Shown here piece after piece: positions 42,701 to 54,000 of a stretch of 64,000 nucleotides of DNA. The notes beneath the pieces were generated by a model. It was not told the DNA's origin and searched no databases. It saw nothing but the letters and a program-made list of their open reading frames with translations. Location: assembly GCA_008828725.1 (NCBI GenBank), contig MEHQ01003349.1:225707-289706 (forward strand). The letters are read 5' to 3'. Positions within the stretch are counted from its first letter, which is position 1; each line of letters opens with the position of its first letter. Source of the stretch: Saccharina japonica. Its lineage: Eukaryota > Sar > Phaeophyceae > Laminariales > Laminariaceae. The translations under genes were made by a program, and so were the position numbers.

Positions 42701-44346
42701 CTGTCTGTCTGGGGGTGGCTAGGGTTGACACAGCAGCAGTGGGGTCCGGGATACTAGACACCGTCACTACCGTACAAGTCTCCTCGTCGATATCTACTGA
42801 TTGGGTTAGTCCATTCGAGTTCCACGTTGGAGAGTGGACACGTGAGGGAGAGGATTTACCAGGCACCTCCGTTGAGCGACAGGCACGCACGGCACCCCTG
42901 TCATCCTCTCTGCTGATGTCGCGCTCGCCAACAAAAACGTTGGGAATGTCGCGAGACCGATCAGCCACCGCCGGCTGCCGAGGAGACCTGTCTCCTTTTA
43001 ATGCCGAACCGTTACCGCTAGTGGCGGCAGTAGACCTGCCCCGCATTCCAACACGTCCTCCTTGCTGCTCAAGCATGCCGAGAGGAGACATCGGGTCAAC
43101 CGCGACGGAAATGCTCGTGCCCTCAACATCGAGAGGTATCACCTGTGCCATGCTTTCCGCAAACGTCCCGTCGCTGTTACCGACAAGCTCTGTCCCGTGT
43201 ACTGGGTCGATGGCATCTTCTCCTGCACCAGTGACCGCCACGACGTTGCTACGCCCGTGTGTATTGCTTTGCTGGCGCGGAGAAGGAACGACCACGCGGG
43301 ATACTTCCAGAATTTCTGCCGATGCTCCCTCCATGTACCGACGCACTCCGTCCGCGGAGCTGACAAACTGGGACCATTCCAAGGTGGCAAATACGTCTCC
43401 ACCATATTCATTGTCATTGACATTGCCATTGACGTTATCATTGGCATCCGAGCTGTCCTTGTCATTGACTGTGCCCTCTTGCTCACGCCGTATTCGTACG
43501 AGCTCATTCCTACTTGTTGTTTCTTCCTCGCCGTGGCTGTGGCTGTAGCTGCTATCGTCGTCCTCTTTTTCTGTAGAGTCGTGGCTGCTATACATATCCA
43601 TGGCATCCATCTCCTCCGCGAGGTACCGTTCCTGCAAACAGTCGTGGCAGGATACTTGTAATTCTGCAGAAGTTACGTATGTACGTACTCGTATACGTAT
43701 ACGAGGATTATCGAGTTTCAATGGCAGACTCGAGCACGCGAAAGGCTCAACAGCAACGCGCATACAATATCGTATTATACGTACTGTACGAAAGACAAGA
43801 TATGCAAGTGACGGCAGACCCACACACCCAGTACAGCAGCAGTTCAACAAAAGACAAAATGCCCGCTCGCTTTTCCGGTTCATGTTGCTTTAAGCAGTCG
43901 ATGCAAGTGCGCGACCCCCCTCTATACCACTCATAGCCCAGTGATAAGTGACCCGCCTTCGGTAACCCAGCAACAGATAGTGCTTACAGGTACGAGTAGT
44001 ACGAGCGTTTACCATTCTTATGTGTTACATAGAGCTTCACCACTACACAATCGATCAGCTGCGGACGCCAACAAGCACACGAACCCTCACTCACCAACTC
44101 AAGATCACAGCATTCGTCATCGGCGCTGTCACTCCCCACATAGTCACAACCGTGTTGGTATGGCCGAGCCTCAGCCTCCTCTGGCAGCAGCAGCAGGTGT
44201 ACCGCCTGCTTCTGTTCCCTCGTGTCAACGCCGTCGCCCGATGGAGGCGAGAGAAGGATCGGTCGAGATCTTCGCCGATCCGACTGCTGTTGCTCTAATT
44301 CCAGCAGATCTTCCGGTTCTTTCGTCGCTGACATGGTCGCTGACAT
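30445..44346 (-). CDS. Gene B: leucine-rich-repeat and IQ-motif protein (LRRIQ1-like), 10 exons
   Basis: Ten exons (44346-44095, 43631-42307, 41774-41556, 41322-41020, 40569-39841, 39170-38090, 37402-36098, 34804-34067, 33268-33185, 30723-30445) join in phase to about 2104 residues. Order: Glu/Gln-rich N-terminus; a long Ser/Asp-rich region; an IQ motif (ALVFQAVWRGRCTRANV, about residue 530); a charged coiled coil (about 560-760); about ten LRRs (about 880-1310); a disordered basic/acidic region; two IQ-like motifs (about 1670-1738, ending KVQSAFRGFHVRRALQ); an AALDSARYVDEELEGLL segment; and a Glu-rich tail. Coiled coil plus IQ plus LRR plus IQ is the LRRIQ1 architecture, known mainly in ciliated organisms. 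IQ motifs bind calmodulin or calmodulin-like light chains. The start is the first of two nearby in-frame ATGs (44346 and 44334). A flagellar role is inferred. Confidence 0.8.
31040..31260 (-). repeat. Poly-C-tailed repeats, inverted
   Basis: Reverse complement of subfamily 1 end (ggggtacttcatgttcatgc, gccgtagtcgtaagac), then of subfamily 2 (ccctttcgacacggagcagc). G tracts on this strand are the poly-C tails. In gene B intron 9. Confidence 0.6.
31815..32450. mobile_element. Inverted-repeat element with arms of about 85 bp
   Basis: 31815-31900 and 32355-32450 are inverted copies (AGCGGCCAAAAA, ACCTGGTCCGTT, GGCCAAAAACAGGTAC, AAAATCAAGT). Each arm has an internal GCGGCCAAAAA duplication. The interior holds another copy of the ccttcgggat...gggtgtcgcaag repeat. 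Confidence 0.7.
32463..32750. repeat. GTGTGATA array
   Basis: About 35 imperfect octamers (gtgtcata, gtgtgata, attaatgtgata) in gene B intron 9. Confidence 0.9.
33185..33268 (-). CDS. Gene B exon 9
   Basis: Phase 0 to 0, acceptor gacggtgtcag. Encodes ARREKLKEPEARFNAFARK, a charged helix continuing exon 8. The donor TCT|gtgagt is canonical. If it is not used, translation ends at a TGA at 33143-33145, giving an alternative shorter C-terminus. Confidence 0.6.
34067..34804 (-). CDS. Gene B exon 8
   Basis: Phase 0 to 0, acceptor gcccatcag, donor GAG|gtgagt. Begins AALDSARYVDEELEGLL directly after the last IQ motif, a junction typical of LRR-IQ proteins. It then becomes a Gly/Ala/Thr-rich linker and ends WGLSDPMVARAMMKRAKRL. 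Confidence 0.75.
34905..35190 (+). repeat. GATC-rich hairpin repeat, copy 3
   Basis: Same order of modules: actagatctttcag, a 9-mer array at 34972-35042, ctagctcgtgtt, and a degraded hairpin. It lies in gene B intron 7, just upstream (in gene B orientation) of exon 8. Confidence 0.7.
35887..35909. repeat. Poly-C tract (23 nt)
   Basis: Homopolymer in gene B intron 7, flanked by short non-repetitive text. Confidence 0.9.
36098..37402 (-). CDS. Gene B exon 7: LRR cap, disordered region, two IQ-like motifs
   Basis: Phase 0 to 0, 435 codons. Begins LVRMDGVSVD, the usual LRR C-terminal cap form. Two CxxC pairs (CPWCGV and FTCAACGGELPD) could bind zinc. It ends with two IQ-like motifs, AVRMIQRLRHRRQERF and TKVQSAFRGFHVRRAL. 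The donor is CAG|gtgatt. Confidence 0.8.
38090..39170 (-). CDS. Gene B exon 6: main LRR block
   Basis: Phase 2 to 0, 360 codons. Consecutive LRRs include LRELRLDINHL, LIELSANTNHI, LQKLELYHNRI, LTHLDLGRNQL, LSTLVLSQNLL, LGELWLSGNRI, LEVLHLQDNCL and LREVRLHDNP. A disordered insertion of about 100 residues (plus strand about 38340-38660, with a GGC-type run) splits the last LRRs. The exon ends CPR before gtgagt. Confidence 0.85.
39441..39478 (+). repeat. Interstitial telomere-like motif in gene B intron 5
   Basis: gggttagggtttcggttagg, six-to-seven-base TTAGGG-like units. No inverted-repeat arms found nearby. Confidence 0.6.
39841..40569 (-). CDS. Gene B exon 5: end of coiled coil and first LRRs
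   Basis: Phase 2 to 2, acceptor ttgccccag. Charged N-terminal half; Arg/Gly-rich middle; then LRR units such as LAELELCVEGL, LKSLSLNVNRL and LVRLGL, the last completed across the intron as LVRLGLRDNRL. Confidence 0.8.
41020..41322 (-). CDS. Gene B exon 4: coiled coil
   Basis: Phase 2 to 2, acceptor caccaaag, donor GAAAA|gtgagc. It is almost wholly charged heptads (KREKTARAEELARMRAEER; EKAQAEERAVMGAEDAL). Confidence 0.75.
41556..41774 (-). CDS. Gene B exon 3: IQ motif
   Basis: Phase 2 to 2. Encodes an IQ motif (SALVFQAVWRGRCTRAN) followed by a coiled-coil run, RRRELEEINKMHQEHQ. The donor is ATGAG|gtacga. The acceptor is ambiguous between 41774 and 41768; both keep the frame and differ by two codons. 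Confidence 0.75.
42307..43631 (-). CDS. Gene B exon 2: Ser/Asp-rich region with Asp-Ala repeat
   Basis: Acceptor ctgtttgcag, first residues ERYLAEEMDAMDMYSS, donor GCAAG|gtaaga (phase 2). It is a long, probably disordered stretch. Near its end a GATGCT-type hexamer array (42434-42487 on the plus strand) encodes alternating Asp and Ala, probably length-polymorphic. It ends in a charged helix, RDKERSVGERRNQMAQRL. Confidence 0.75.
44095..44346 (-). CDS. Gene B exon 1 with start codon
   Basis: Begins MSATMSATKEPEDLLELEQ and ends CCDLEL before the donor TTG|gtgagt. Phase 0 at the 3' end. No signal peptide or membrane segment is visible, which fits a cytosolic or axonemal protein. Confidence 0.65.
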
Positions 44347-44881
44347 GGCGCCCTGCTGCGCTGTCAGGTACTGCTAGGCCATGACCCATCAAGGCCGGTG
44401 GCTCGAGAGCGCTGGTTGTTGATCTCACACGTGAACGAGGTTCGAAATCTTTTACATACCACCTACACTCTCGACTCTCGACTATCGATTCATACTGCTG
44501 CTCGAGAATCGGGCAAAAGCTGATATACTCGTGACTCGTGATCGCAATCACGTTTCAAAGTTTCAAGATTTTGATATCGCGATAAAAAATGTAAAAATCG
44601 TTCATATATTTATCGTCGACATAGTAAATTATAATAGTTTGAGATGAGTTATTTCCATTCGCACCTTAAAATTACACAGATTCATCGCCAAAATGAGGCA
44701 TTATTATTGGTTATTGCGCAAAATGGAAGTTGCGGCGCAACCTGCTTGCTTTGTGTGCGATGCTATCCGTAAACCAAGAGAGAGCAGAGACAGAGGCAGC
44801 TAGAGGCTAGAGGGAGGAGCGGACAAGCTTGGCGGAGTCACCAGGCTAGAACGCGAAGGGGGGTAGACGAGTAGGAGCATC
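44347..44881. promoter_or_regulatory. Divergent intergenic region between genes B and C
   Basis: 535 bp between the start codons of two head-to-head genes. It is AT-rich in the middle (44560-44700), with tataatagtttga-type text and no recognised repeat. It must hold the 5' UTRs and core promoters of both genes; individual elements cannot be assigned. Confidence 0.45.
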
Positions 44882-45058
44882 ATGGCGCGGAGAAATGTGA
44901 AAGTTTGGTCCTGTGGCCGAAGCGTTGCGTTGTCCATTGTGGCGGTCGGCCTGGCGACGCGGTTGTCACCGACTCTCGCCTCCAGCAGAGCTTTGCAAGG
45001 GCTAGACCTCGTGGAGGACCTGACAGCAGAGACCATCGAGAACATGAAGGCTGACATG
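44882..45058 (+). CDS. Gene C exon 1: signal peptide
   Basis: ATG in context atcATGG. 59 codons, donor ATG|gtgagt, phase 0. Basic MARRNVK, a hydrophobic stretch and a possible cleavage near TLAS-SRA, then an acidic helix (LDLVEDLTAETIENMKADM). Confidence 0.8.
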
Positions 45059-48000
45059 GTGAGTGGCTATCACGTGTGCGCCAGTGCGGGTCCTCATGGG
45101 GTCCTACTGACTCGGGAATTCGACCTTTGTGAAGTGTCTGCTGGCGGCGTAAAACAGCAGCAGTATGTGTACGTACAAGCAACAAATAATCCGAACAAGG
45201 GGTGCCATCGCCAACTGGTCTGGTGCCTGATCGGGACGGGGATCGCCCACCTCGTGTGTGGAGAGCGGAGAGTTGATGCGTGTACGAGCATCTCCTGCTC
45301 TTGCTGTGTGGAGCTCGGGGAGACGACGAGACTCACTCGGACTTGCTCTGATGGACACAACACAGCACTGCCTTCAGACACGAACGGCCTTCCCTTCCCT
45401 ATACACTATTGCTTCGTAAATAGTATATACCCACGGCGTCTCAACGATACTGCTGCTTCAGACTACGTACCTTCATCAGACTCCAGACAGCAAGACAGCA
45501 ATAATAGTAGACAGCACGTGCAGCAGTAGACAGACGGAGATACTCGCAGTGCTTTACATACCAGATAGTGTTCCCGTACGATACCCGTAGGCAACACCCC
45601 ACTCCACATTCCACATGACCAGGTACTGCTGTGCACGTACATTGCGAACCATAAAACCTGAGCTTTCTGCTTTGCTGTCGCCTCTCTTCTTCTCTTCGCT
45701 CTTTTGCTCTTTGCTCTTTGCTCCTGCCCTCCACAATCATTGCCTCTGGGTCTACTATTGATGACGATCTAATGTGATGCCTGGTATATACCTGGTAGAG
45801 CGTAAATTTCCTGGAAGCAGTTCTACTGGAGGCAACGGTAGCAGCAGCAGGCGGAGGCGATGGAGGCTCTAACGACGCGGGGATGTCGGGGATGTCGGGC
45901 GGATGCTCTACCCCTGGCGTAGGGGGCTGCTCGTGGCCTTCGTACTCTCTGACGGACACAGATGGCGTCGTACACACTTGCACGGTGAGGCACCATGATT
46001 CAATTCACACCGTCGCACGATGCTTTCATGCTTGTTACCTGTGGTACTACTGGCTGTAGTGTTGACCCGTACGAGTAGGTAAGCCTTTCGATTCGAGCTT
46101 CGCAGGAAGGCACTGCTCTGGCTATGATACGAATATATATGTGTACTGGTATGCACGAGTGTAACACATCTGCTATATATCAGTACTCGAACTAGCTGTC
46201 TGTATGCAGCAGTGTAGGTGCAGATCTTCTGGTAGCCTGTATCGTTCGTATATAGCCACCTTCGCCATATGTATCATATGTTTCCGAGGAAATAGAGCTG
46301 CGTATGTACGCGTATGATACGCACGGCGCACGACACTGCTGCTGCTGCTGCTTCTTGTACGCAAACACGTATGATTTGATCCTACAGCACTGCTGTACCA
46401 AGTATTTGGTTATTGCTGCAGCAGCTTCAACGTGCACTGATTGTTGGTTGGGGAGGCTGGAGTCGGGCCTGGGACAGCACGACCACAAAGTTATGGCACG
46501 CGTTGCAGAGATGCAATACATGGAGATTAAAATCCAACATCGCACTGATGCTGCTATGCGGACAAAATACGGACAGAATACGAGTACGCACGAGTATACC
46601 TGGTGCCGTAAGTTATAACGACGTCGTAGTCGCAGGAGTACGTGCAGCAGAGAATCAGTGCAAGCAGCAGTGTATAGCAGCACAGCACCAGCTGTACTCT
46701 GCACTTGGTTTCGATACGTACGTCTACTCCGTCATTCGAGCAGTAGACTATAATAATATTAGACTAACAGTCTATTGAGTATATAGCGCCGGTTGCCCGG
46801 TGTAGCGCCGGTGAACCCGCTTGGCACAGCAGTTTTCCGTTTCCATACTAAAACCTATATATTCCCCAACCCGGAGTAGCGCCGGTTGCCGCTACGTATA
46901 GCGCCGGTTTTTCCCGCTGGCACAAACCGGCGCTATACGAGAGGGACCACTACTGGCTGTACATACATACACATCATATCATACGTGGTAGTTCAGACTC
47001 CAGACCTCTGGCATGTGTCACGACAATGTATCCAGAGTGTCTTATCCCCTTGTTCTGCCCCGAAGTTTCAACCGAGCAATTAAGGCATATCGACGTCCAC
47101 TCCCCCCTGATATGTACCGTATGTAGTGTTTGTAGCTCACTGGATTCGGCTCTCTCAACGCTTGTCGGCCTGCTGCGCGGACTACTGTGCTACTCGTACA
47201 TCAGTAGCATACGCTGCTTGTACCCGACCTGCCGTACTACAGCAGTAGTCTACGGGTAATACTATTACTGTAAGTGAATGTATTCACCGGGGGGGTGAGT
47301 TTGTCTGTGGTGCCGTGTATGTCAACCGCCGCTCTCTCGCCAAAATGCCAAACTTTGACAGCTCGATAGGTTTGCGGTTTGCGGTTTTGAGGTTTGAGGT
47401 GACGCCTGCCACAATGTCCGTAAATTTAAGGACCGCTATCTATGCGTATTAATTTAAAAGTCCGAACGATCCTTAAATTAACGGACAGGAGTTGTACACA
47501 GGAGTGGTATCATGTATTGGTACTGCTACGTACAGCTGTTGTGTCTTTGTTAGGGATTGAGCTACATTACCCAAGCTATCCTGAAACACGTACGCCTTTG
47601 GCCCTTGGGCGTCAGAGATTAACACACTACATGGGAACATACCGGTCTTTGAGATGCGCGATGTTGACGTTTGCTCGTACGCTGCTTGCACCGTGTGGTA
47701 CGACTCGACCCGTCTCACTCACTCCTTTCCGAGCTTGGAACTGTAATTCCATCACGAATCACGAAAAACCTGGGCCAGCGAACGATCGCTGTCCAGTTGG
47801 AAGCAACAGCCCTGTCTGTTCGCGTGTTGTACCAGTCTACTAGCACCGTTCCGTGCAGTATCCACTTGGTATTCCCACAAGCGCGATCAACCAGACAAAG
47901 CCCGTTGCTGCAAGTGAGCTACGTAGTGTACGTGCTCAGCCAAATAATATGAACCAGAAAGCCAAATTCTCTCTATAACAACAAACTACAATTATTCTTG

Positions 48001-51000
48001 TATCGGTTCCCCATCACGAATAATATTTTCCTTTACACCCGGGTGTAGTGCAATACTCTGTGTCGGGTGTTGCTCGTCATTTTACATGCTAGTGCTGTTT
48101 TCACTGAGTTTTCACTGAGTATTTGCTGAATTTAACAGGTGATCGTTGAAAGGTCATTTTTCGCAACAACACACTACAGCAACACTACAGCATACAACAG
48201 CTAGCATACGCGCCAACAAAACGACTGCTTTTCTCCCTGGCGGTGGTGACAATCTCACGGCAGGGATGCCGCCGGGCGTTTTTTTGGGGGGGTGGAAGCG
48301 CCTCCCCTCCCCGCCCGCCCCCAATATAGCCTACCTGGTAAGACGCAAAGCTTTGCTGACGTTGCGTTGCGTTGTTCGCCTGCGCGACACAGGTCCGCGA
48401 AGACACACCGGACAGACGGGCGGCTGCGAAAAAGAAACCGACCGGCAAAGACGTCTCGACGGCGCTCGATCCGCTGGCGGGGCGATGCGCGACGATATCG
48501 CACGAGTATTGGAGCTACAAGTGGTGCCATAAAGGGGAGATCATTCAGGTACGGTGTTGTTAACGCTAGGAGGCGGGGTGGCGTGATCAGTGTTGGGTGC
48601 AGCGTGCGGTTGTGCGGTACGAGTTGCCGGCACGCCGGTCGCGGCAGTACTGCTGCAGAGCTACGATGCATAAGATCTGGCAACTGGGAGCTGGGCCTTG
48701 TCTCTTCGACGCGTATTTAGGTTGGTCGGGTACTGCTGTTTCTGTTGCCCAGAGTGCTTATTTACCCCCCTTCGGACTGCACCTCCGTTTTGAGGCCGAA
48801 TTACTTGGAATTTAGAGTATTGTGTCTGTTTCTGTACAGCAGTGCAGTAGTACAAGATACGAGTATACATTTTTTTGGCACTTTTTTTTTTAAATTTTAT
48901 CCTCCAGCGGATGAGTAAAAATAAAGCTTAAGACCTCCACACTTCAGACCACCTAGAATTAGAGTATGATTAGTAAAAGGTACACCACACCTTTTGGGGG
49001 AGGCCAGACTACTTGGAATTAGAGTAGGACTGTTGTGCAGTGGCAAAAGTGTTCACACGCCGAACAGATCATATACATTATTCATTTCTATGCACGTGAT
49101 GATCTAGATCTTTCAGGACAGATAGACTCCTGATCTGTATGATCTGTATGATCTGTATGATCCGTATGATCTGTATAATCTAGCTCATGTTCCCGCGTGG
49201 GAGCCGTATAACCTGAATGATCTAGGACATATTTCCTTGTATTGAATCTGTAACTGCACAGATCCGACACAGCGCCTCATAACGGCAGGTTGGGATCTGG
49301 ATGATCTATATCATTATCTATCTGTAGATGATCTATCTGTAGATGATCTATCCGAGATGCGAAAGGGTTGCGCTAACTGCTAACGCGCACGGTGCGAGAC
49401 TGAGAAGAGCTTGGGTCGCAAGCGGGTAGCCACGACTTTCACGAGGGCGGGGTCCATACGCTTTCAACATAGCCCTCTTCCTCCCTCAGACCCCCCTCCC
49501 CCCCACCCGCATCGGTGAAAACCCGACGCGCTCCGTCCCGGCATTGTAGGGATGCGAGGGTCTATGGTCATATGACTACGGCCAAGCATGACATCAATAC
49601 CCCCCCCGCCCCGCTCCCCCCCCTTGACGGAGGCGTGTTAGACTCGCGACGTATCCGTCTCAAGGCTATTTATAGCGGTGTGCTCGCTAAAAGGCGAACT
49701 AAGTTGTCGCCTACTGTTGTGTGAACGCCTTTTTTCGTTCTCGCCGCGAGCAGTTCCACGACAACAAGGACGGGACGACGACGAAGGTCTTTCTAGGGAA
49801 GCACACGAGGACGGAGGTCAAGCGAGCTCGCACCGTCCCGCCGGAGCCTGAGAAACCGAGAAAAGGTGCGTGGCTTCCTCGGGTTCGTCTTACGATGGTA
49901 CTCCTGCTGGGCCCAGGGGCTGTTAAGGAACATGCTGTTTTTGGTGGTGTGGTGCTTGAAGTGTTGTTGGTTTACGAGTTTTTTTTTTTTTTTTTTCTGA
50001 CGGCGCCGAAAAGTAAGGGGTTGTTTCCAGCCTCGCGCGCCTGACTTTTGGGGCATGTCCCGTCCGACGACCGAATCTGCTTGTGGTATTTAACATTTCC
50101 ATTACATCAATACAGCAGCAGCTGCGGTACAAAAGCAGCGCACACTACAGTAGTACAGCACCGGATAGCACAGCACCCACCAGCACAGCACCAGGCAGCA
50201 GGTAAGCGCACCAGGCAGTAGATAAGCCGTCGCTCTTGCCGTGCGCACCAGGGTTATACTTAGGCTTTCGGCACGTGGTGCGACCCCCCGCCAAGGGCCC
50301 CCGGAGCCCCCCCGGAGGGCCGCCGGAAGGATTTGTTTGGCCATGATATGCGTATATAATGCGTAACTACACTCAAATTGTGCGTCTTACACACTCCTTC
50401 TACCCACCCTCTTGTAGAAGGCGGGCATCAGACTCCTTTTGGCGTAAAGACACACGACAATCTATTGGTACGAAGTAAACAGAGTACGGCAAAAACAAAC
50501 AAACGAACACACAAGCAGACAAACGAAACCAAAGCACGACCTATGGCCAAAGGGCCATGTGCGAACACTTGAGCTCAGGGCGAGCATCGCTCAAACACCC
50601 AAGCTTCTTCATTCACTTGACACACTCACGAGAGAAACGCAGTTGTATTAGAGCACGTTAGAACAGAGTCCCGCCGTCAGAGTTAGACCAAGCGCAAGAC
50701 TGGCAGCTGTGTGCGACGTTCGCCAGCAGCAGCTACGGCGAAATTACCGGTTTTTTGTTTTCGCCTACGGCGAAAGGGAACCTAAAAACAAAATCGCCTT
50801 TGCCGAAAACGGGGCCGCATATTTGTCTTCGCCTGCGACGAAAACAAGTGCGGCGCCAAAAAATGGAGGTGCGGCAAGCCGCACATTGACTCCAGCACAT
50901 GGTCCGCTAAGCGAATTTCTCGCGAAAAACGTGCGCCAGTGCACCGCTGCACGCCCTGAGTTTAACCCTGGTGCGCACCCAGTGTCGCGGATGGGAACCA

Positions 51001-54000
51001 CCCGCTGGGCTCCCTGCTGCGTGCTGCTGGCCTCGTGTGCTCGAAACAACGTTCCAGTTGCGTCGATCATCGATCCCAACACCAGCAGCCCTTTCCGTGA
51101 CCGATGCTCGATTTTGGTGGAGATAGTCGAAGGGGGATCAGACACCGTGGGATCAGGCACCGCGGCCTCCGCCGCCACCGCTGCTGCTTCGGCTGCTGCT
51201 GGTGCTGCTGGTGCTGCTGGTGCTGCTGGTGCCGCTGTTGCTGCGGCTGTTGCTGCTAAGCAGCTTGTCTTGTGGCCCCGGATCACAGGAGTACATTATG
51301 GCGATAAGGCGACAGCAGCAGCTACCACCCACCATCCACCAACGCACACAGTTGTCGACAGTTACAAATGTCCATCAGCGCGAGTTCCCAGCGAGAGGGC
51401 TACAGGGTTTTATTCTTACGACGCAAGCGATGGACCGAGGACGAGAGCTTGTTCATGCAACTACCGATAGTGTACCGTTGGGACACATCGTTGTTCCCCC
51501 TTGGGCCAGTTGCTATCGGAGTAGTTGCTTCTTTTGGAGAGAAAAAATGACATTTGCCGGTTCGTAGATAAGAGCCCGCCGAAGGAGTGTTGGGATAGAG
51601 GACGCAGCACTGAAAGGAAGGAATGTCTTTTTGGGCCTCCTGTGATGACCGACATCGGCGAAGGGGTTGTGGGGGCCTGGCACTGGGGTTGCGGCTGCCC
51701 CACCCCAGCGCGTCCCGCTGCTTCCGGTCCTCCCCTATTGGCACGCACATCTCGCGTTTGTTACCTTATTTGGGATCCAAGTATAACGACCAGAGCAATG
51801 AGGATTGCGGTGTTACAACGGCCATGCGTGCGGCGTTGTAACGACCAGAACAGTGCGGGGTGCGGTGTTATAATGACCAGAGCAACGAGGATGGCGGTGT
51901 TATAACGACCAGAGCAACGGGGAACGCCGTGTTATAACGACCAGAGAAATGAGGCATGCGGTGTTATGATGTTATCGTCCCTCTATTAAATAGTGTGAGC
52001 GCGCACCAGTGCGACCATTATCGCAATTTTGCTGGCTCTCGTGTCGTACAGCTAACCCTCGCCGTTTGGTTGGGGGGACACTTGACCAATCCCAAAAGCC
52101 ATCATGTAAAGCTTGCTTTGTGCGGCTGATGCTGCTATCGTCATCGTCATCTGCCTTCGTCACTCCTTCGCTCCCAAGTCCCCCGAAAGGGGAAGAACAT
52201 CAACGCATAAGCTATATATCATACCGGGGTGACATTTTAACCAATTTGCCTAACCCAGAGTTTTTTTTTTTTTTTTTGTATCAGCTATATAAAGGAATGG
52301 AAATCTGAAGGATACCATGTTGTAAGGGCATACCTGGTACATAGTAGTACATACGCAGCGTGTGCTGGCAAGGACAAGGTTCCTCTCTCCAATGTTACTA
52401 TTACAAACAAAGCACCAGGGTTGAAGGTAAGCATCCCTCTAAGATCGCCCTGGTTCTGAACGATATATGATGTAAACCATTCTGTCCGAAAATATAATAC
52501 CCCTTCGGACTCGGATGTGAATATCGAACAGGGCTTATATTTCCGGCCAGGGTGGTATACAGTATAAATGTACTCCTTGTTTCGGTTGTCCTTTTTCGTT
52601 TTTTGTTGCTTCCCTGTGATTGCGTGTCCACCCGCCTCTGCCCACCCACCATAAACTGCATGACTGTTCTCGTTTTCGCTGTCGAAATAGACCCCGGCGA
52701 GAGTGCGCGTGCCCAGCGGGAGTCATGGCCTCCGACCGACCACGAAAAAAACGCCCTCGAGAGTTTGCGGGCCCATCGGGGGGCACTGGGCCTGGCCGAA
52801 AACCAAGGGGCGGACGAGAGTGAGCGCACGCAGCCTTTCGTGCATATCTGTACCTTGCCGTGCTGTTGTAGAGCTGCGATGTCGCCCATGGAGTGGTGCT
52901 CAATCTCTCTCTCTATCTTGCAAGTACAACAAAGTACGCTTTCCCGGAAACAGGTCCACCCTGCTGGTGTCCCCTCTTTTCTGGAATCAGATTACTGTGT
53001 TAACATTTGCGTCGTAGCTTATTTGGTGGTAAGTTTGGGATCAATGATGCCTCTTTTGCTGTGGCATGAGATCACACCCGCAGTAGTTGGCGTCCCTTCA
53101 CCGTTATCTCAATGCCGTCGCTTGGTTTGTCTCTTGTCCTTTCTCCGGGTCCCCTGTCTTGCTTATTATCCCCTTTTTTTTTAGCCTAGCCCCTTAGGGG
53201 TTCTGCTACCGTTTGTTGTCCCTGTGAACACGCTGCGTACGATTTCCCGCACCCCTCTGGCAGTGGTAAGGCGTCTACCTCAATGAATGCAGTGTCGCGC
53301 GAACGCTTGCTTCCGTTCGACGCCGTCACCCCTACGTATGTATCTGCTGGCCGCGCCCGAGCACCCCCATCTGACGTACTCCACGAAAACGTCCATAGCC
53401 GTCCCATCCATATGGTGGCTCGCCCCCTCCGCCTGGAAATAGTGCATTGTATACCGCTTGTCCTCCATACCCGATGCTCGTGAATGTATATGGAAGTTCA
53501 AGGCTATCTGCGCCTGCGTCAGCGCCAGGTTCCCCTCAGCTCTGCTTTCTAGGACGCTCGGCGAGCAGAAGCCCTGGACCCTACGTGAGTGCCCGCTGCA
53601 TGGGCATCGCTGCCTGTCGGTACTGACAGCCACTGCGCAGATTTCGCGGCAGTCAACGTTCCTCCTCACCGCTGTCGCTTGAGATGATCCCCGTGGCGTT
53701 TTGACTAAAGGGAATTGAAGAATAATCCCTCGCCCCCCGTCATCTGCAACACCTGTGACACAATCGCTACCGACAGTTCGAATTCGCTACCGACAGTTCA
53801 TCGTGTGGAAGGCGACGCAGAAAATAGCCACGTTCCGCACCATCGCGCAGCGTTTTGCCGCCGTGGGTAGGGTAGGCACGCGTCGGCGCATATCTTCGAC
53901 CAGCTTACGCAACTCGTCCGCCGCCAACGGAGGCGCCTGTTTCACCGACCCCCCCCCCTCGCCGCTGTTCCTCTTTGCGCGTTGGACAGGTATCTCCGCA

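Noticed and set aside
42715..43548. 277-codon plus-strand frame
   Set aside because: Antisense shadow of gene B exon 2; no splice or family evidence on that strand.
52552..52660. Upstream extension of small-ORF copy A1 to 52552
   Set aside because: The extra 36 codons are not conserved in the other copies, while the ATG at 52660 is shared by all five.
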